Counted from the stretch's first letter, positions 1 through 8,959 are shown. The stretch: DNA of 64,000 nt from an uncultured Lachnospiraceae bacterium (GCA_910589195.1 CAJUTC010000003.1:68458-132457); one strand, 5' to 3'. Numbers and translations: made by a program. Notes: generated from the letters alone by a model not told the origin.

Positions 1-87
1 TTTTCCACATTGGAGGAAATTTGCAAAGCCCTAGACTGCCAGCCTGGCGATCTTCTCCAATACATTCCAGAGCAGCCGGAAACGTAA
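1..87 (+). CDS. C-terminal end of an XRE-type HTH regulator (partial)
   Basis: The window opens inside this gene, so only the last 28 codons and a TAA stop are visible. The tail has the pattern L-x-x-I-C-x-A-L-D-C-x-P-G-D-L-L. In many short Firmicute regulators this is the final helix region of a Cro/C1-type DNA-binding domain, where a start-to-end protein is only about 70 residues long. The remaining residues are a short polar tail. The start and the target lie outside the window, and the family call rests on about 20 residues. Confidence 0.6.
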   Translation, partial: FSTLEEICKALDCQPGDLLQYIPEQPET

Positions 88-140
88 TGCCTGCAGATAG
101 TAGGGAGGAAGTGTCCTGATTTTATCTGTTTTAGTTATCT

Positions 141-170
141 TTGTCACTCAGTAAACATGTTTTTTATGAT
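141..170 (+). promoter_or_regulatory. Sigma-A type promoter of the DUF4173-like gene
   Basis: TTGTCA (141-146) is followed after 18 bases by TATGAT (165-170), close to the vegetative consensus. It lies 48 bases before the chosen ATG of the membrane protein gene, and no other gene starts nearby. Confidence 0.5.
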
Positions 171-217
171 CGAATAATAGATGAAAAATAAATTACAAGA
201 AAGGAATGCACGATTTC

Positions 218-1813
218 ATGGAAAATACAGAAAATAAACTGCCCCACAGCACCTACGGCACCATACCCCCTAATCCTTCCGCCTCCCCAAATCCTAACTT
301 GTTAAAGGAATCTGAGCAAAAACCGTTAAACTCATACCAGCTTCAGTTAAACCAACACTTTGACCAATATGGCCTGTGGTCCTTGGCAGTGGGCCTTCTT
401 GCCACTTTCTGTTTCTACAAAAATCCGGGAGCCGTCACCTATCCCCTTTTTATGGCTGTCATTTATCTGGCCGCTTACCGGCTTCTTCCTTCTCTTGGGA
501 TACCGGTTAAAAAAGATTCCTGTTTTTTAACGGCTGCCGCTATGGTTTTGGCGTTTAACAGTTGCTTTACCGCCAGCCCCATCCTCCTCAAATTAAATAA
601 TGCCGCGCAGTTTCTTTTAGGGTCTGTCTTCCTGATTCATCAGTGTTACGATGATTCCCGGTGGAATATTGGAAAATACACAAACTCCATCCTTCGCTTT
701 TGGTTCGGCACAGCCTGCTGCCTTCATCTGCCATTTGCCCATGGATTTTCATTCGTCAAGGGTTTAAAAAACGGGAAATGCAAAAATCTGTTTATGGCCC
801 TGGCCGGTTTTAGCGCGGGAATACCGGCAGCCCTCCTTCTTGGAGGTCTGCTCGCCGATGCAGATGTGGTTTTCTATTCAACCCTATATGGTTTGTTCCT
901 AACCCTTTTTAATCCAGTTTCGCTCCTGAAAATCCTGATGCTGGCACTGTTTTTCTTTCTGCTGGTTTATTGCTCATTGGGAAGCGCCTGTTCCATGGGA
1001 ATTCCAAAAGAAATTTCCGAAAAAAACAATAGAAATCCTGTGGCTGCCATCAGCTTTACCTTTCTCATAGGCCTGCTTTATCTGTTTTTCTGCGGAATTC
1101 AGATCATTTACCTGTTTGGGAGAAGAGGGAGCCTTCCGTGGAATATGACCTACGCCCAGTATGCGCGGCAGGGCTTTTTTCAGCTTTTAACCGTATCCTT
1201 TCTGAATCTGATTCTGGTTTTAAGCTGCCTGAAATATTTTAAAAGGCATCGGCTTTTATCTGGCATCCTGGTTATAATCAGCATCTGCACTTATATTATG
1301 ATTGCGTCAGCCGCATACCGGATGCTCCTTTACGTAGGCGCTTACTCGTTAACCTTCCTGCGCTTGTTTGTTTTATGGTTTCTGGGGCTTTTGTCCATTG
1401 TGATGGCCGGGGTGCTGATCCTGATTTTCCGTCCTCAGTTTCCCTTATTTTACTGGTGCCTGGTATCAGTTACAGCAGCTTACTGTGCCTTTGCATGGTG
1501 CAGGCCCGACTACCAGATTGCAAAATACAACATTGCCCGGGAAGGCGGATGGATCACACCCAATAATATTGATTATCTGATTCAAACGCTCTCTGCAGAT
1601 GCCGCCACCGCAATTGCGGAAGCTAAAATTGATCCCTGCTTCCTGGATTCGCAACTCATCCCCCATAGTCAGGAATTCACTGACACCGCCGCCATGAAAG
1701 CCGCAATCATTAACAGCCTAATTCCCTTGGAGTGGGAGTCAGGGATCCGCAATTATAATGTTTCTCTGGCGGCTGCATGGAAATTAGCGGAGGAACTCCA
1801 AGCTTCCAATTAG
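218..1813 (+). CDS. DUF4173/DUF4153-like polytopic membrane protein
   Basis: The protein has 531 residues. A polar, proline- and asparagine-rich cytosolic N-terminus of about 45 residues is followed by roughly twelve hydrophobic segments, then a soluble C-terminal tail of about 100 residues after the last helix (residues 430-531). The alternating hydrophobic blocks and the tail, with its YNIA and alternating Ala/Asn segments near the last helices, resemble the DUF4173 (DUF4153-like) family found in Clostridia, whose function is unknown. An ATG at 206 is also in frame, but the AAGGA at 201-205 would abut it. The ATG at 218 has that site 12 bases upstream and was preferred. The stop codon overlaps the stop of pyrC on the other strand. 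Confidence 0.6.
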   Translation: MENTENKLPHSTYGTIPPNPSASPNPNLLKESEQKPLNSYQLQLNQHFDQYGLWSLAVGLLATFCFYKNPGAVTYPLFMAVIYLAAYRLLPSLGIPVKKDSCFLTAAAMVLAFNSCFTASPILLKLNNAAQFLLGSVFLIHQCYDDSRWNIGKYTNSILRFWFGTACCLHLPFAHGFSFVKGLKNGKCKNLFMALAGFSAGIPAALLLGGLLADADVVFYSTLYGLFLTLFNPVSLLKILMLALFFFLLVYCSLGSACSMGIPKEISEKNNRNPVAAISFTFLIGLLYLFFCGIQIIYLFGRRGSLPWNMTYAQYARQGFFQLLTVSFLNLILVLSCLKYFKRHRLLSGILVIISICTYIMIASAAYRMLLYVGAYSLTFLRLFVLWFLGLLSIVMAGVLILIFRPQFPLFYWCLVSVTAAYCAFAWCRPDYQIAKYNIAREGGWITPNNIDYLIQTLSADAATAIAEAKIDPCFLDSQLIPHSQEFTDTAAMKAAIINSLIPLEWESGIRNYNVSLAAAWKLAEELQASN

Positions 1814-3096
1814 AGCGTATCCTGATAGACTATCTTTCCCCGGGAGATGGTATATGACACCCTTCCCTCCAAAACGGAACCTACAAATGGGCTGTTGCAG
1901 GCTTTCGATGCAAAATCCGTTACTTTCCAACGTTTTTTTTCATCAAAAATAACCAAATCAGCCGGCGCTCCTTGTTGCAGCCTTCCCCCGTCCAGATGGT
2001 ACAGCTTTGCCGGATTTTGACTCATCTTTTCCATTAACTGCATCATGGTAAGGTGCCCAGGTTTCACTAGCTGAGTAATCCCCAATGCCAAAGCAGTTTC
2101 CAGACCGATGATTCCACTGGGAGCTTCTGTCAGAGGTTTTGCTTTTTCCTCGGCACTGTGGGGCGCATGATCGGTTGCAATCAGATCAATCGTCCCATCT
2201 TTCAGGCCTTCAATCAAAAGCCCCCTGTCCCTAGCGGTTCTAAGAGGCGGGTTCATCTTTGCCAGGCTTCCATGTTCCAGAACCGCTTCTTCTGTTAAGG
2301 TAAAGTGGTGAGGCGTCACCTCTGCCCATACGTTTGCCCCTAAGGCCTTTGCCAGACGTACCATCGCTACAGAATTGCCGGAACTGATATGCTGAATTTC
2401 CACCGTCGCCCCGGTTTCCAGGGCAATCATACAGTCCCTTGCCACCATTACATCCTCTGCCAGGGCTGGAGAACCGTAAATGCCAAGCTGGCAGGATACC
2501 TGGCCATGGTTAATTCCATTCTCTCGGATAAAAGCAGGATCTTCCTCATGAAGGCTAATGGGCATCCCCAATTTACCAGCTTCCTCCATGGCCTGCTTTA
2601 CAAAGCTCCCGTCCCTCAAGGGAATCCCGTCGTCTGTAAACCCCGCTGCCCCGGCTTCTTTTAACGCTTTCATATCGGTCAGTTCCTGCCCCCCGAAATC
2701 CTTTGAAACGGCACCACAGCACAGTACCCGGATCCCTGTTTTTTTTCCTTCTTCCAGCACATACTGCAATGTTTCTACATCGTGGATTTTCGGTTTCGTG
2801 TTGGCCATACACACCACGGTGGTAAAACCGCCACGTGCTGCTGCTGCTGCCCCAGTGTGGATATCTTCTTTATAGATAAAACCAGGATCCCGAAAGTGCA
2901 CATGGACGTCAATCAGACCAGGCGCTACGATTTTTCCGGACGCGTCAATTATCTGCTCATACTCCTCTTGCGGCTGTTTTGGCCTTTCATCTTTCCTTAC
3001 AATCTGAAAAATCTTCTCCTCCTTTAACACTACATCCGCAATCTCATCAAATCCAGATTCCGGATCCATAACTCGTCCATTTTTAATTAAAATCAT
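1810..3096 (-). CDS. pyrC: Dihydroorotase
   Basis: This 428-residue class I dihydroorotase cyclises carbamoyl-aspartate to dihydroorotate in pyrimidine synthesis. The metal-binding H-V-H motif is at residues 65-67, followed by R69 and D-P-G. The catalytic aspartate lies in T-D-H-A-P-H (D309). G-G-F-T-T near residue 90 and the N-P-A-K segment near residue 360 are also typical of the family. The length matches other class I enzymes. The gene stands alone here, away from other pyr genes, and converges with the membrane protein gene so that the two stop codons overlap. No PyrR leader is visible in the 203 bases upstream. Confidence 0.95.
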   Translation of the reverse strand: MILIKNGRVMDPESGFDEIADVVLKEEKIFQIVRKDERPKQPQEEYEQIIDASGKIVAPGLIDVHVHFRDPGFIYKEDIHTGAAAAARGGFTTVVCMANTKPKIHDVETLQYVLEEGKKTGIRVLCCGAVSKDFGGQELTDMKALKEAGAAGFTDDGIPLRDGSFVKQAMEEAGKLGMPISLHEEDPAFIRENGINHGQVSCQLGIYGSPALAEDVMVARDCMIALETGATVEIQHISSGNSVAMVRLAKALGANVWAEVTPHHFTLTEEAVLEHGSLAKMNPPLRTARDRGLLIEGLKDGTIDLIATDHAPHSAEEKAKPLTEAPSGIIGLETALALGITQLVKPGHLTMMQLMEKMSQNPAKLYHLDGGRLQQGAPADLVIFDEKKRWKVTDFASKACNSPFVGSVLEGRVSYTISRGKIVYQDTL

Positions 3097-3299
3097 TCCG
3101 TTTTCCTCATTTCATTTGATGTACTGATTCACGCTCTTCCTTTTTTTGCATGCTTAAGCCTTGATCACAAGACCCTGCCATTTGCTGGCGCTAGCGTGTG
3201 TTTGGATATTTATTCCCGCCATTTGCGTATCCTGGTTTGCGATATGGTTTGCTCTTATTCGTTCAGCAAAGACCTGGTAAAGCGCGTTCCTGATTTCTA

Positions 3300-3938
3300 T
3301 TACAAATACCGCAAAATATCTTCTATTTTCTCTACCTGGTAATCTGCCAAGCTCCGGTCAAACCCAAACCGGTTATCAATCAGTGCCGCGACTTTCATCC
3401 CGGCGTCATGGGCAGCACGGATTCCCACGGTAGAATCTTCCACAACAAAACAGTCGTTTTCTTCCACTCCAAGTACATGTGCCGTATGGTGGTAAATCTC
3501 CGGATCCGGCTTACTGCGGGCGAATTGATCTCCGGTTACTACCGTTTTGAAATAGTCCAGGATACCATTTTGAAACAGCACGTGAAGAACTAGCTGCCTG
3601 TGGGTGGAAGACGCAACCGCCAACTTGTATCCCCGCTGTTTCAGTTCATCCAATAGCCCTCTGGCCTCCTGCCGGAAAATACTGGTATAGTCAGTATTAT
3701 CTGCCACGCTGCTGGCACGGCGGTATGCCTGCCTTAATTCCTTCCAGCTTTGCCCACTTTTAATAGCGTTTCCCATAATTTCCCATGTATCCTTTGCGGT
3801 TTTCCCTACTGTGCTCACTATCTCCTCTTTTTTTACCTGCGGATTCAGCGTTTGGGCAAACTGCAGTAAATCCTCCAAATAAATGGCCTCGCTGTCAATC
3901 AACACCCCATCCATATCAAATATCACTGCCTGTATCAT
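3300..3938 (-). CDS. HAD-superfamily phosphatase/phosphomutase (beta-phosphoglucomutase-like)
   Basis: This 212-residue protein opens with the haloacid dehalogenase motif F-D-M-D-G-V, giving D8 as nucleophile and D10 as acid/base. A helical cap follows (about residues 15-80). Motif II is A-V-A-S-S-T-H (near 110), the conserved lysine is in S-K-P-D-P-E (near 146), and the acidic motif is F-V-V-E-D-S (near 166). Length and cap type fit the subfamily that contains beta-phosphoglucomutase and small sugar-phosphate phosphatases. The substrate cannot be read from sequence. The gene appears monocistronic. Confidence 0.85.
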   Translation of the reverse strand: MIQAVIFDMDGVLIDSEAIYLEDLLQFAQTLNPQVKKEEIVSTVGKTAKDTWEIMGNAIKSGQSWKELRQAYRRASSVADNTDYTSIFRQEARGLLDELKQRGYKLAVASSTHRQLVLHVLFQNGILDYFKTVVTGDQFARSKPDPEIYHHTAHVLGVEENDCFVVEDSTVGIRAAHDAGMKVAALIDNRFGFDRSLADYQVEKIEDILRYL

Positions 3939-4206
3939 GTTAACCCTCTCCTAAACATTTTGTTATCCTTTGTCTTACTGATTTCTGTAAAATAAGGCCA
4001 ATAATATGTTTCCCTAAATTATACCTTATTTTCAGGCAGTTGTGAATCTGAATTTGGCTGATGATTAGCTTATTTGTCTAAATAAAATCTTTACGCTGGA
4101 CAAAAACGAATCTTGTATAAAATCAGTCATTTGAACAATGATAAAATAATAGAATGATACCAGGGCCAAAAGTCTAAAAGCCTATTTTCTAAACACTTTA
4201 GAAATT

Positions 4207-4644
4207 TTAACGCAGCCTTTGCCCGCAGTTAGGGCAATACCGGAATTCCCCTGGTGATTCATATTTGCAGATCGGGCAGCAGCGTGTTTGGGGAATCTCC
4301 TCATCCGTTTCCGATTCCCCAAACTGGGAGCCAGCTTGCCAGGAAGCAGCAGCACGGCCTTTTCCCTCCTGCAGCAGCTTCAAATCTTCATTTCGGATCT
4401 CTGCCTGTTGACCACGGGCTAATGCCTTCCCCACTGCCGGATTCAGCTCATAAACCGCCCCACAGCAAGACATCTTTATCAGAAACCGTCGGTTCCATTT
4501 AAACAGCGGAATAAAAAAGAAACTGAAATAATAGTAAGCCATCACAATTTGGCATCCAACTTGGCTGCCGCAAAATTTGCAGGTAAGCTGCTTGGAAACG
4601 TTAAGTATTTTTGAACCTTGTCCAACTCCTCCAATAAAAAACAT
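4207..4644 (-). CDS. Small zinc-ribbon protein
   Basis: The 145-residue protein has two zinc-binding cysteine groups. C-x-x-C near residue 23 pairs with a later C-C in the middle, and a second ribbon at the C-terminus has C-P-I-C and C-P-N-C spaced by 13 residues. Between them are a short aromatic hydrophobic stretch (about 36-50) and a Gln/Glu-rich linker. This layout occurs in unassigned zinc-ribbon proteins of Firmicutes. The GGGAGG site lies nine bases before the ATG. The gene faces away from the MoxR/VWA operon, and no partner is evident. Confidence 0.7.
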   Translation of the reverse strand: MFFIGGVGQGSKILNVSKQLTCKFCGSQVGCQIVMAYYYFSFFFIPLFKWNRRFLIKMSCCGAVYELNPAVGKALARGQQAEIRNEDLKLLQEGKGRAAASWQAGSQFGESETDEEIPQTRCCPICKYESPGEFRYCPNCGQRLR

Positions 4645-4850
4645 AGATATAAGCCTCCCATATTAGTGTAATTATTTTCATTATAGTCTTCTTTTCTTTT
4701 GGTGTCATCCTTTTTAAGATTTGCCACTGCCGCTCCGCTCTCTTTCTGATTCCCTGTCAGATTCCTTCCCATGGTATCAGTGTATAGTATTCTCCGTTTC
4801 CGCCGTTTCTTTCCTTTCGTGTAGGCCAGCCCATGTACAAAATTCCGGGC

Positions 4851-4879
4851 TTGTATTTTATCCTTTTCTGACATATGAT
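4851..4879 (+). promoter_or_regulatory. Promoter of the DUF3783/VWA/MoxR operon
   Basis: TTGTAT (4851-4856) and TATGAT (4874-4879) are separated by exactly 17 bases. The start of transcription would be about 4886, some 80 bases before the first gene of the operon. Confidence 0.5.
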
Positions 4880-4967
4880 AGAAGCAAATAGGATTGCAAC
4901 CTCTCGGCCCGGATCAAGCTTTGGATTTGGCCATAGCAAACCCCGGCAGGCAAATGAAAGGAAAATC

Positions 4968-5468
4968 ATGGGAAAATCACAAGAACTTGTTTTATATTAT
5001 CATGCCGGCGCATCGGAGGAAACTGCCCCGGAAGAAACCGGCACTCTTACAAAGAAGCAGTCGAGCCTGCTGAAAAGTGTTTTGGTTCGCATGGGTGTGC
5101 GGATTAAAAATATTACCCCAGAGCAAATTTCAGAAACGGTGGGAGTTTTAGCAGGCATCCCCGGTTTCCGCCCCGAACCATCTTCCTCAAAAGGCGGCGA
5201 TGACGCTTCCAAATATTCCAGCTTCAAGCCCAATTCAGAGTCAAAAACCATTCGTCAGGATATTCTGGTACTTTACCGCTTTACAGACAGCCGTATGGAG
5301 CTTCTTTTCTCCAATTTGAGGAAAGCTGGCGTGCCAAAAATCGACCTGAAAGCTGTCGTTACCCCACAAAACGCTCATTGGCCATTTTACCGTCTGTATG
5401 AAGAATTAAAAGAAGAACATGAAACCCTTCATAAAACATCGATACCATCAGGAGGGAGCCATGATTGA
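4968..5468 (+). CDS. DUF3783 family protein
   Basis: The 166-residue product resembles DUF3783 proteins. It has a short beta-strand opening (E-L-V-L-Y-Y-H), a helix-rich middle, and the conserved end A-V-V-T-x-Q-N-x-x-W followed by a charged helix. The function is unknown. An in-frame start exists 31 codons upstream, but the ATG at 4968 has AAAGGA five bases ahead and gives the family's usual opening. The stop overlaps the start of the VWA-like gene by eight bases, so the two are translationally coupled. Positions 2-3 of the operon are a MoxR ATPase and its VWA-like partner, which suggests this protein serves the same complex. Confidence 0.7.
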   Translation: MGKSQELVLYYHAGASEETAPEETGTLTKKQSSLLKSVLVRMGVRIKNITPEQISETVGVLAGIPGFRPEPSSSKGGDDASKYSSFKPNSESKTIRQDILVLYRFTDSRMELLFSNLRKAGVPKIDLKAVVTPQNAHWPFYRLYEELKEEHETLHKTSIPSGGSHD

Positions 5469-6798
5469 TCCTACAAGGCACCGGCAGTTGGAGGAACTTG
5501 ATCAAGTAGGCCTTTGCGTAAAAATCCTTACCATGTCCCGGAATGAACTCTATTTTAATATGCGCTATCTGGATCTATCCTTAAGCAGCCTTGACTTTGA
5601 AGCAGACTGGAGCCGTGGCGGGGCAGCCACAGACGGATTTACCATTTACTATCAACCAGATTTCCTTATCAGCCTCTGCCGCCAGGGACGTATTTTGGTA
5701 AACCGCATGTATCTCCATACCGTATTCCACTGCTTATTCTGCCATATGGACACCAGAAAAGGGCGAGATACCCCCATGTGGAATCTGGCCTGTGACATAG
5801 CCATTGAATCCATCATCGACGCTCTGTATCAACCATGCATCCGGATTCCCCCGTCCATGTTCCGGCGGGAAACCTACCTGCGTTTTCAAAACCTGGGGCT
5901 ATCCGTATTAAACGCCGAAGGAATTTATCAGAAACTTACAAAACTAGCCTTAAACAGTCGCCAGCTTCAGCGGCTCATAAAAGAATTCCATGTGGACGAC
6001 CACGATCTGTGGGAGCAAGAGCTTCCAAAAAGCCAATTGATCCGCCGGCAAACGTTATGGAAAGAAAACCGTGAAAAATTGCAGACCACCATGGAAACCA
6101 CCGGACTGGAAGATAGCTCCAAGGACAGCTCCGTACTATTAGAACAGGTGCAGGTCGAAAACCGAAACCGGTATGATTACCGAGAGTTTTTAAAGAAATT
6201 TGCCGTCTTGAAAGAAGAAATCCAGGTGGATCCAGACTCTTTCGACCCAGTGTTCTATACTTACGGCCTGGAACTTTATGGAAACATGCCTCTGATCGAG
6301 CCATTAGAAACCAAGGAGGTGCGCCGGATTGAAGATTTTGTTATCGTAATTGATACCTCCATGTCCTGCTCCGGCCAGCTAATCCGGCGTTTTTTAGAGG
6401 AAACCTATTCCGTTTTGTCTTCCACAGAAAGCTATTTTCGCCAGGTAACGATCCACATCATCCAATGCGATGAGCAAATCCGGGAAGATACCATCATCCG
6501 CAGCCAAGACGAAATGAAGACATACATGGAGCATTTTACCATCGTCGGCCAAGGCGGAACCGATTTCCGCCCCGCATTTGAATACGTTTCAAATCTCCAG
6601 GGCGAGGGAGCCTTTTCCCATCTTCGCGGCCTGATTTACTTTACTGACGGCAAAGGCATCTACCCGATCAGCAAACCTGCATATGATACCGTTTTTGTTT
6701 TTGTGGAAGATCACTATTTCGATTATTCCGTTCCAGGTTGGGCCATGAAAATCATTCTTTCGCAAGAAGATTTGGAGGAAAAACAACATGAATATTAA
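5461..6798 (+). CDS. DUF2201-type VWA-like metallopeptidase-domain protein
   Basis: The 445-residue protein has an N-terminal DUF2201-like domain (about 1-270) and a VWA-like domain (about 290-445). The MIDAS-type motif D-T-S-M-S follows the strand F-V-I-V-I near residue 298, and a later Y-F-T-D-G contributes another acidic residue. In the N-terminal domain the zinc-peptidase helix reads H-T-V-F-H followed by C-H. The glutamate of H-E-x-x-H is absent, so peptidase activity is doubtful. AGGAGGG sits just before the ATG at 5461, which was preferred to an upstream start. The stop overlaps the next gene by 11 bases. MoxR-like ATPases with VWA partners usually act as chaperone-like pairs. Confidence 0.75.
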   Translation: MIDPTRHRQLEELDQVGLCVKILTMSRNELYFNMRYLDLSLSSLDFEADWSRGGAATDGFTIYYQPDFLISLCRQGRILVNRMYLHTVFHCLFCHMDTRKGRDTPMWNLACDIAIESIIDALYQPCIRIPPSMFRRETYLRFQNLGLSVLNAEGIYQKLTKLALNSRQLQRLIKEFHVDDHDLWEQELPKSQLIRRQTLWKENREKLQTTMETTGLEDSSKDSSVLLEQVQVENRNRYDYREFLKKFAVLKEEIQVDPDSFDPVFYTYGLELYGNMPLIEPLETKEVRRIEDFVIVIDTSMSCSGQLIRRFLEETYSVLSSTESYFRQVTIHIIQCDEQIREDTIIRSQDEMKTYMEHFTIVGQGGTDFRPAFEYVSNLQGEGAFSHLRGLIYFTDGKGIYPISKPAYDTVFVFVEDHYFDYSVPGWAMKIILSQEDLEEKQHEY

Positions 6799-8284
6799 AC
6801 GGGCAAAAGAAGAAATTAAGCATACCATTGAGGCCTACTTATACAAAGATCCATTTGGAAATTATGCCATTCCGGTAATCCGCCAAAGGCCGGTCCTGTT
6901 AATCGGGCCGCCTGGCATCGGAAAAACTCAGATTATGGAACAGATTGCAAAGGAATGCCAGATTGGCCTGGTAGCTTATACCATTACCCATCACACCAGG
7001 CAAAGCGCCATTGGCCTTCCTTTTATCCAGTCAAAATCGTATGGCAATCAGGAATATTCCGTTACCCGGTATACCATGAGTGAAATTGTAGCCGCCATTT
7101 ATGATAAAATGGAAACAACCGGCTTAAAGGAAGGAATTCTTTTCATTGACGAGATTAACTGTGTTTCCGAAACTCTGGCCCCTACCATGCTGCAGTTTTT
7201 GCAGTGCAAAACCTTCGGAAACCATCCCATTCCGGAAGGCTGGGTGATTATTGCTGCCGGAAACCCGCCAGAGTACAATAAATCTGTCCGGGAATTTGAT
7301 GTGGTAACCTTAGACCGGATTAAAAAAATCATGGTAGAGCCTGATTTTGACGTATGGAAGGAATACGCTCAAAGAGAGCGGATCCATCCTGCCATCCTGT
7401 CTTACCTGAATATTAAAAAGCAGTATTTCTGCCATATTGAAACTACCGTAGACGGAAAACGGTTCGCCACTCCCAGAGGATGGGAAGACTTGTCCCGGCT
7501 TATGGAAATCTATGAACGCCTTGGGAAAAAAGCCGATCGTGAGGTAATGATCCAGTACCTTCAGCATCCAAAAATCGCAAAAGATTTCGCAAATTACCTT
7601 GAGCTTTATTATAAATACCAAAATACTTACCAGGTTGATGAGATTCTTTCTGGTGTAATCAAAGAAAGCTTATGCGATCAGGCTTCCAAAGCCTCTTTTG
7701 ACGAAAAATTAAGCCTAGTAGGTCTGCTTTTATCAAAGCTTGGAAGTGAATTCCAGGAAATTTTAGAAAAAGAAACGCTGCTTCAGCAGTTAATGAATGT
7801 GCTGAAACGGTTCCAGGAGCCGGAGCTTACCGCCAGAGAACCAGATGCTTCCTGCCGTCTTTCCATCCTGGTAAAAGAAACCCAGGCAGAATGGGAGCAA
7901 AAAAAGCAAAAAGAACTGCTGACCCGAAACGATGACCTTCGTTATCGAAAGCTCCTTGCCGCCCTGGAAGGTTACCAGGCTCAACTGATTAAGCAAAACG
8001 GAACCTGGGATTTTCTGCGAGAACAGTTTGCAAATGACAGCAGCCAGTTTGAGCAGGATTTTGAAAATACCGCCCAAAAGCTGGAACACGGATTCGACTT
8101 TATGGAAGCCGCCTTTGGCGACAGTCAGGAAATGGTAATTTTTGTAACCGAGTTAAATACGAATTTTTATTGTGTAAAATTTTTGCAAGAATACGACTGC
8201 GAACGATACTATCAATATAACAAACGGTTGCTTTTCGATGATATGGAACAAGAAATTTCTGCCGCCTTCCACACATCCGAATAA
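6788..8284 (+). CDS. MoxR-like AAA ATPase
   Basis: This 498-residue protein has a Walker A G-P-P-G-I-G-K-T (residues 40-47), Walker B L-F-I-D-E-I-N (about 118-124), sensor 1 A-A-G-N-P-P, and an arginine-finger region R-I-K-K. The first 290 residues form the AAA core. The remaining 200 are helical and charged (many Q, E, K), a probable lid and coiled-coil region. The gene starts inside the end of the VWA-like gene behind GGAGG, so the products are probably made in balance. The pair fits the MoxR-VWA theme of ATP-driven remodelling of a client complex. No client gene is adjacent. Confidence 0.8.
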   Translation: MNIKRAKEEIKHTIEAYLYKDPFGNYAIPVIRQRPVLLIGPPGIGKTQIMEQIAKECQIGLVAYTITHHTRQSAIGLPFIQSKSYGNQEYSVTRYTMSEIVAAIYDKMETTGLKEGILFIDEINCVSETLAPTMLQFLQCKTFGNHPIPEGWVIIAAGNPPEYNKSVREFDVVTLDRIKKIMVEPDFDVWKEYAQRERIHPAILSYLNIKKQYFCHIETTVDGKRFATPRGWEDLSRLMEIYERLGKKADREVMIQYLQHPKIAKDFANYLELYYKYQNTYQVDEILSGVIKESLCDQASKASFDEKLSLVGLLLSKLGSEFQEILEKETLLQQLMNVLKRFQEPELTAREPDASCRLSILVKETQAEWEQKKQKELLTRNDDLRYRKLLAALEGYQAQLIKQNGTWDFLREQFANDSSQFEQDFENTAQKLEHGFDFMEAAFGDSQEMVIFVTELNTNFYCVKFLQEYDCERYYQYNKRLLFDDMEQEISAAFHTSE

Positions 8285-8317
8285 AATAGTTGCTTTGGGG
8301 AACACTTTACTTCGAAC

Positions 8318-8400
8318 AAAGAATCCTGTTGTGCAGGATTCTCCTCCCACAGCGGATCGCTCCCGCGGCATTGACTATTTACTGCAATGCGATCCTGCCT
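8318..8400. repeat. Dispersed intergenic repeat, copy A
   Basis: A perfect hairpin GAATCCTG/CAGGATTC (8321-8341, five-base loop) is followed by TCC, then GCGG..CGCT and a CATT..GCGATCCTGCC end. A second, diverged copy with the same order of blocks lies at 42216-42296. It is noncoding in both places and sits close to a gene start or end. Confidence 0.45.
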
Positions 8401-8409
8401 GGAGGTCTT

Positions 8410-8450
8410 TTATCATATAGGAAAATCCAACGTACTTTCCTATATGATAA
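8410..8450. repeat. Perfect 15-bp inverted repeat
   Basis: TTATCATATAGGAAA (8410-8424) is repeated in exact reverse complement at 8436-8450 with an 11-base loop. It lies directly downstream of repeat copy A and 52 bases before the DUF378 start. There is no U-run after it on the plus strand, so it is not a standard terminator. Confidence 0.75.
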
Positions 8451-8502
8451 CAAATCACCTGTGCGCCCGCACATTTGAGTCTTGAAGCAAGGAGGGGTTC
8501 TT

Positions 8503-8706
8503 ATGAACAAAGCATTAGACAACACGGTATTGGCAATCAGTATTATTGGCGCTGTAAACTGGGGATTGATTGGTTTTTTCAATTTTAACCTGGTTTCATT
8601 CCTTCTAGGAAGCAACTGGCTGTCACGAATGATTTATGCCGTAGTCGGTCTGTGCGGTCTGTACCTGCTAACCTTTTATGGAAGAACAAAGGAAGCAACT
8701 GCTTAA
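8503..8706 (+). CDS. DUF378 family small membrane protein
   Basis: The 67-residue protein has two hydrophobic helices (about residues 8-29 and 43-60), separated by S-F-L-L-G-S-N-W-L. It carries the family signature I-x-G-A-x-N-W-G-L-I-G at residues 13-23. DUF378 proteins are small inner-membrane proteins of unknown role. The ATG at 8503 has AGGAGGGG 8-12 bases upstream; an earlier in-frame start would lack a ribosome binding site. Confidence 0.85.
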   Translation: MNKALDNTVLAISIIGAVNWGLIGFFNFNLVSFLLGSNWLSRMIYAVVGLCGLYLLTFYGRTKEATA

Positions 8707-8723
8707 CGCACATCTGACTATGC

Positions 8724-8842
8724 TTTCTGCCAAATACACACCCGGTTTTGCTTGATGCTGGTTCTATCGGGCAATCATGCGCCTCGGGCCAGCCGGACGG
8801 AAGCCAGCACTTTAACAAATCTGGGTGTGCCGGCGGCAGAAG
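8724..8842. repeat. Folded intergenic element with nested inverted repeats
   Basis: Three nested pairs of arms match: TTCTGCC with GGCAGAA (outer), CACACCC with GGGTGTG (middle) and TGCTGG with CCAGCA (inner, 8756-8761 and 8804-8809). Unpaired stretches separate the pairs. The element fills the space between two convergent genes and could be a miniature element or an RNA fold. It has no U-run, so it is not a plain terminator. Confidence 0.5.
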
Positions 8843-8959
8843 GAACAGAGAACTGCCATTGCCCACAAAAATCTGGAACATACATTTGGTATCGTTAACG
8901 AAAAAGGGGATCGCTGAATTACAGTTTCAGGACAAACCCATTTTAAGTAAGGCTGGCCG

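Noticed and set aside
4542..4874. Minus-strand frame overlapping the zinc-ribbon gene start and the operon promoter
   Set aside because: It is highly basic and has no ribosome site or family, and it would overlap both a better gene and a good promoter.
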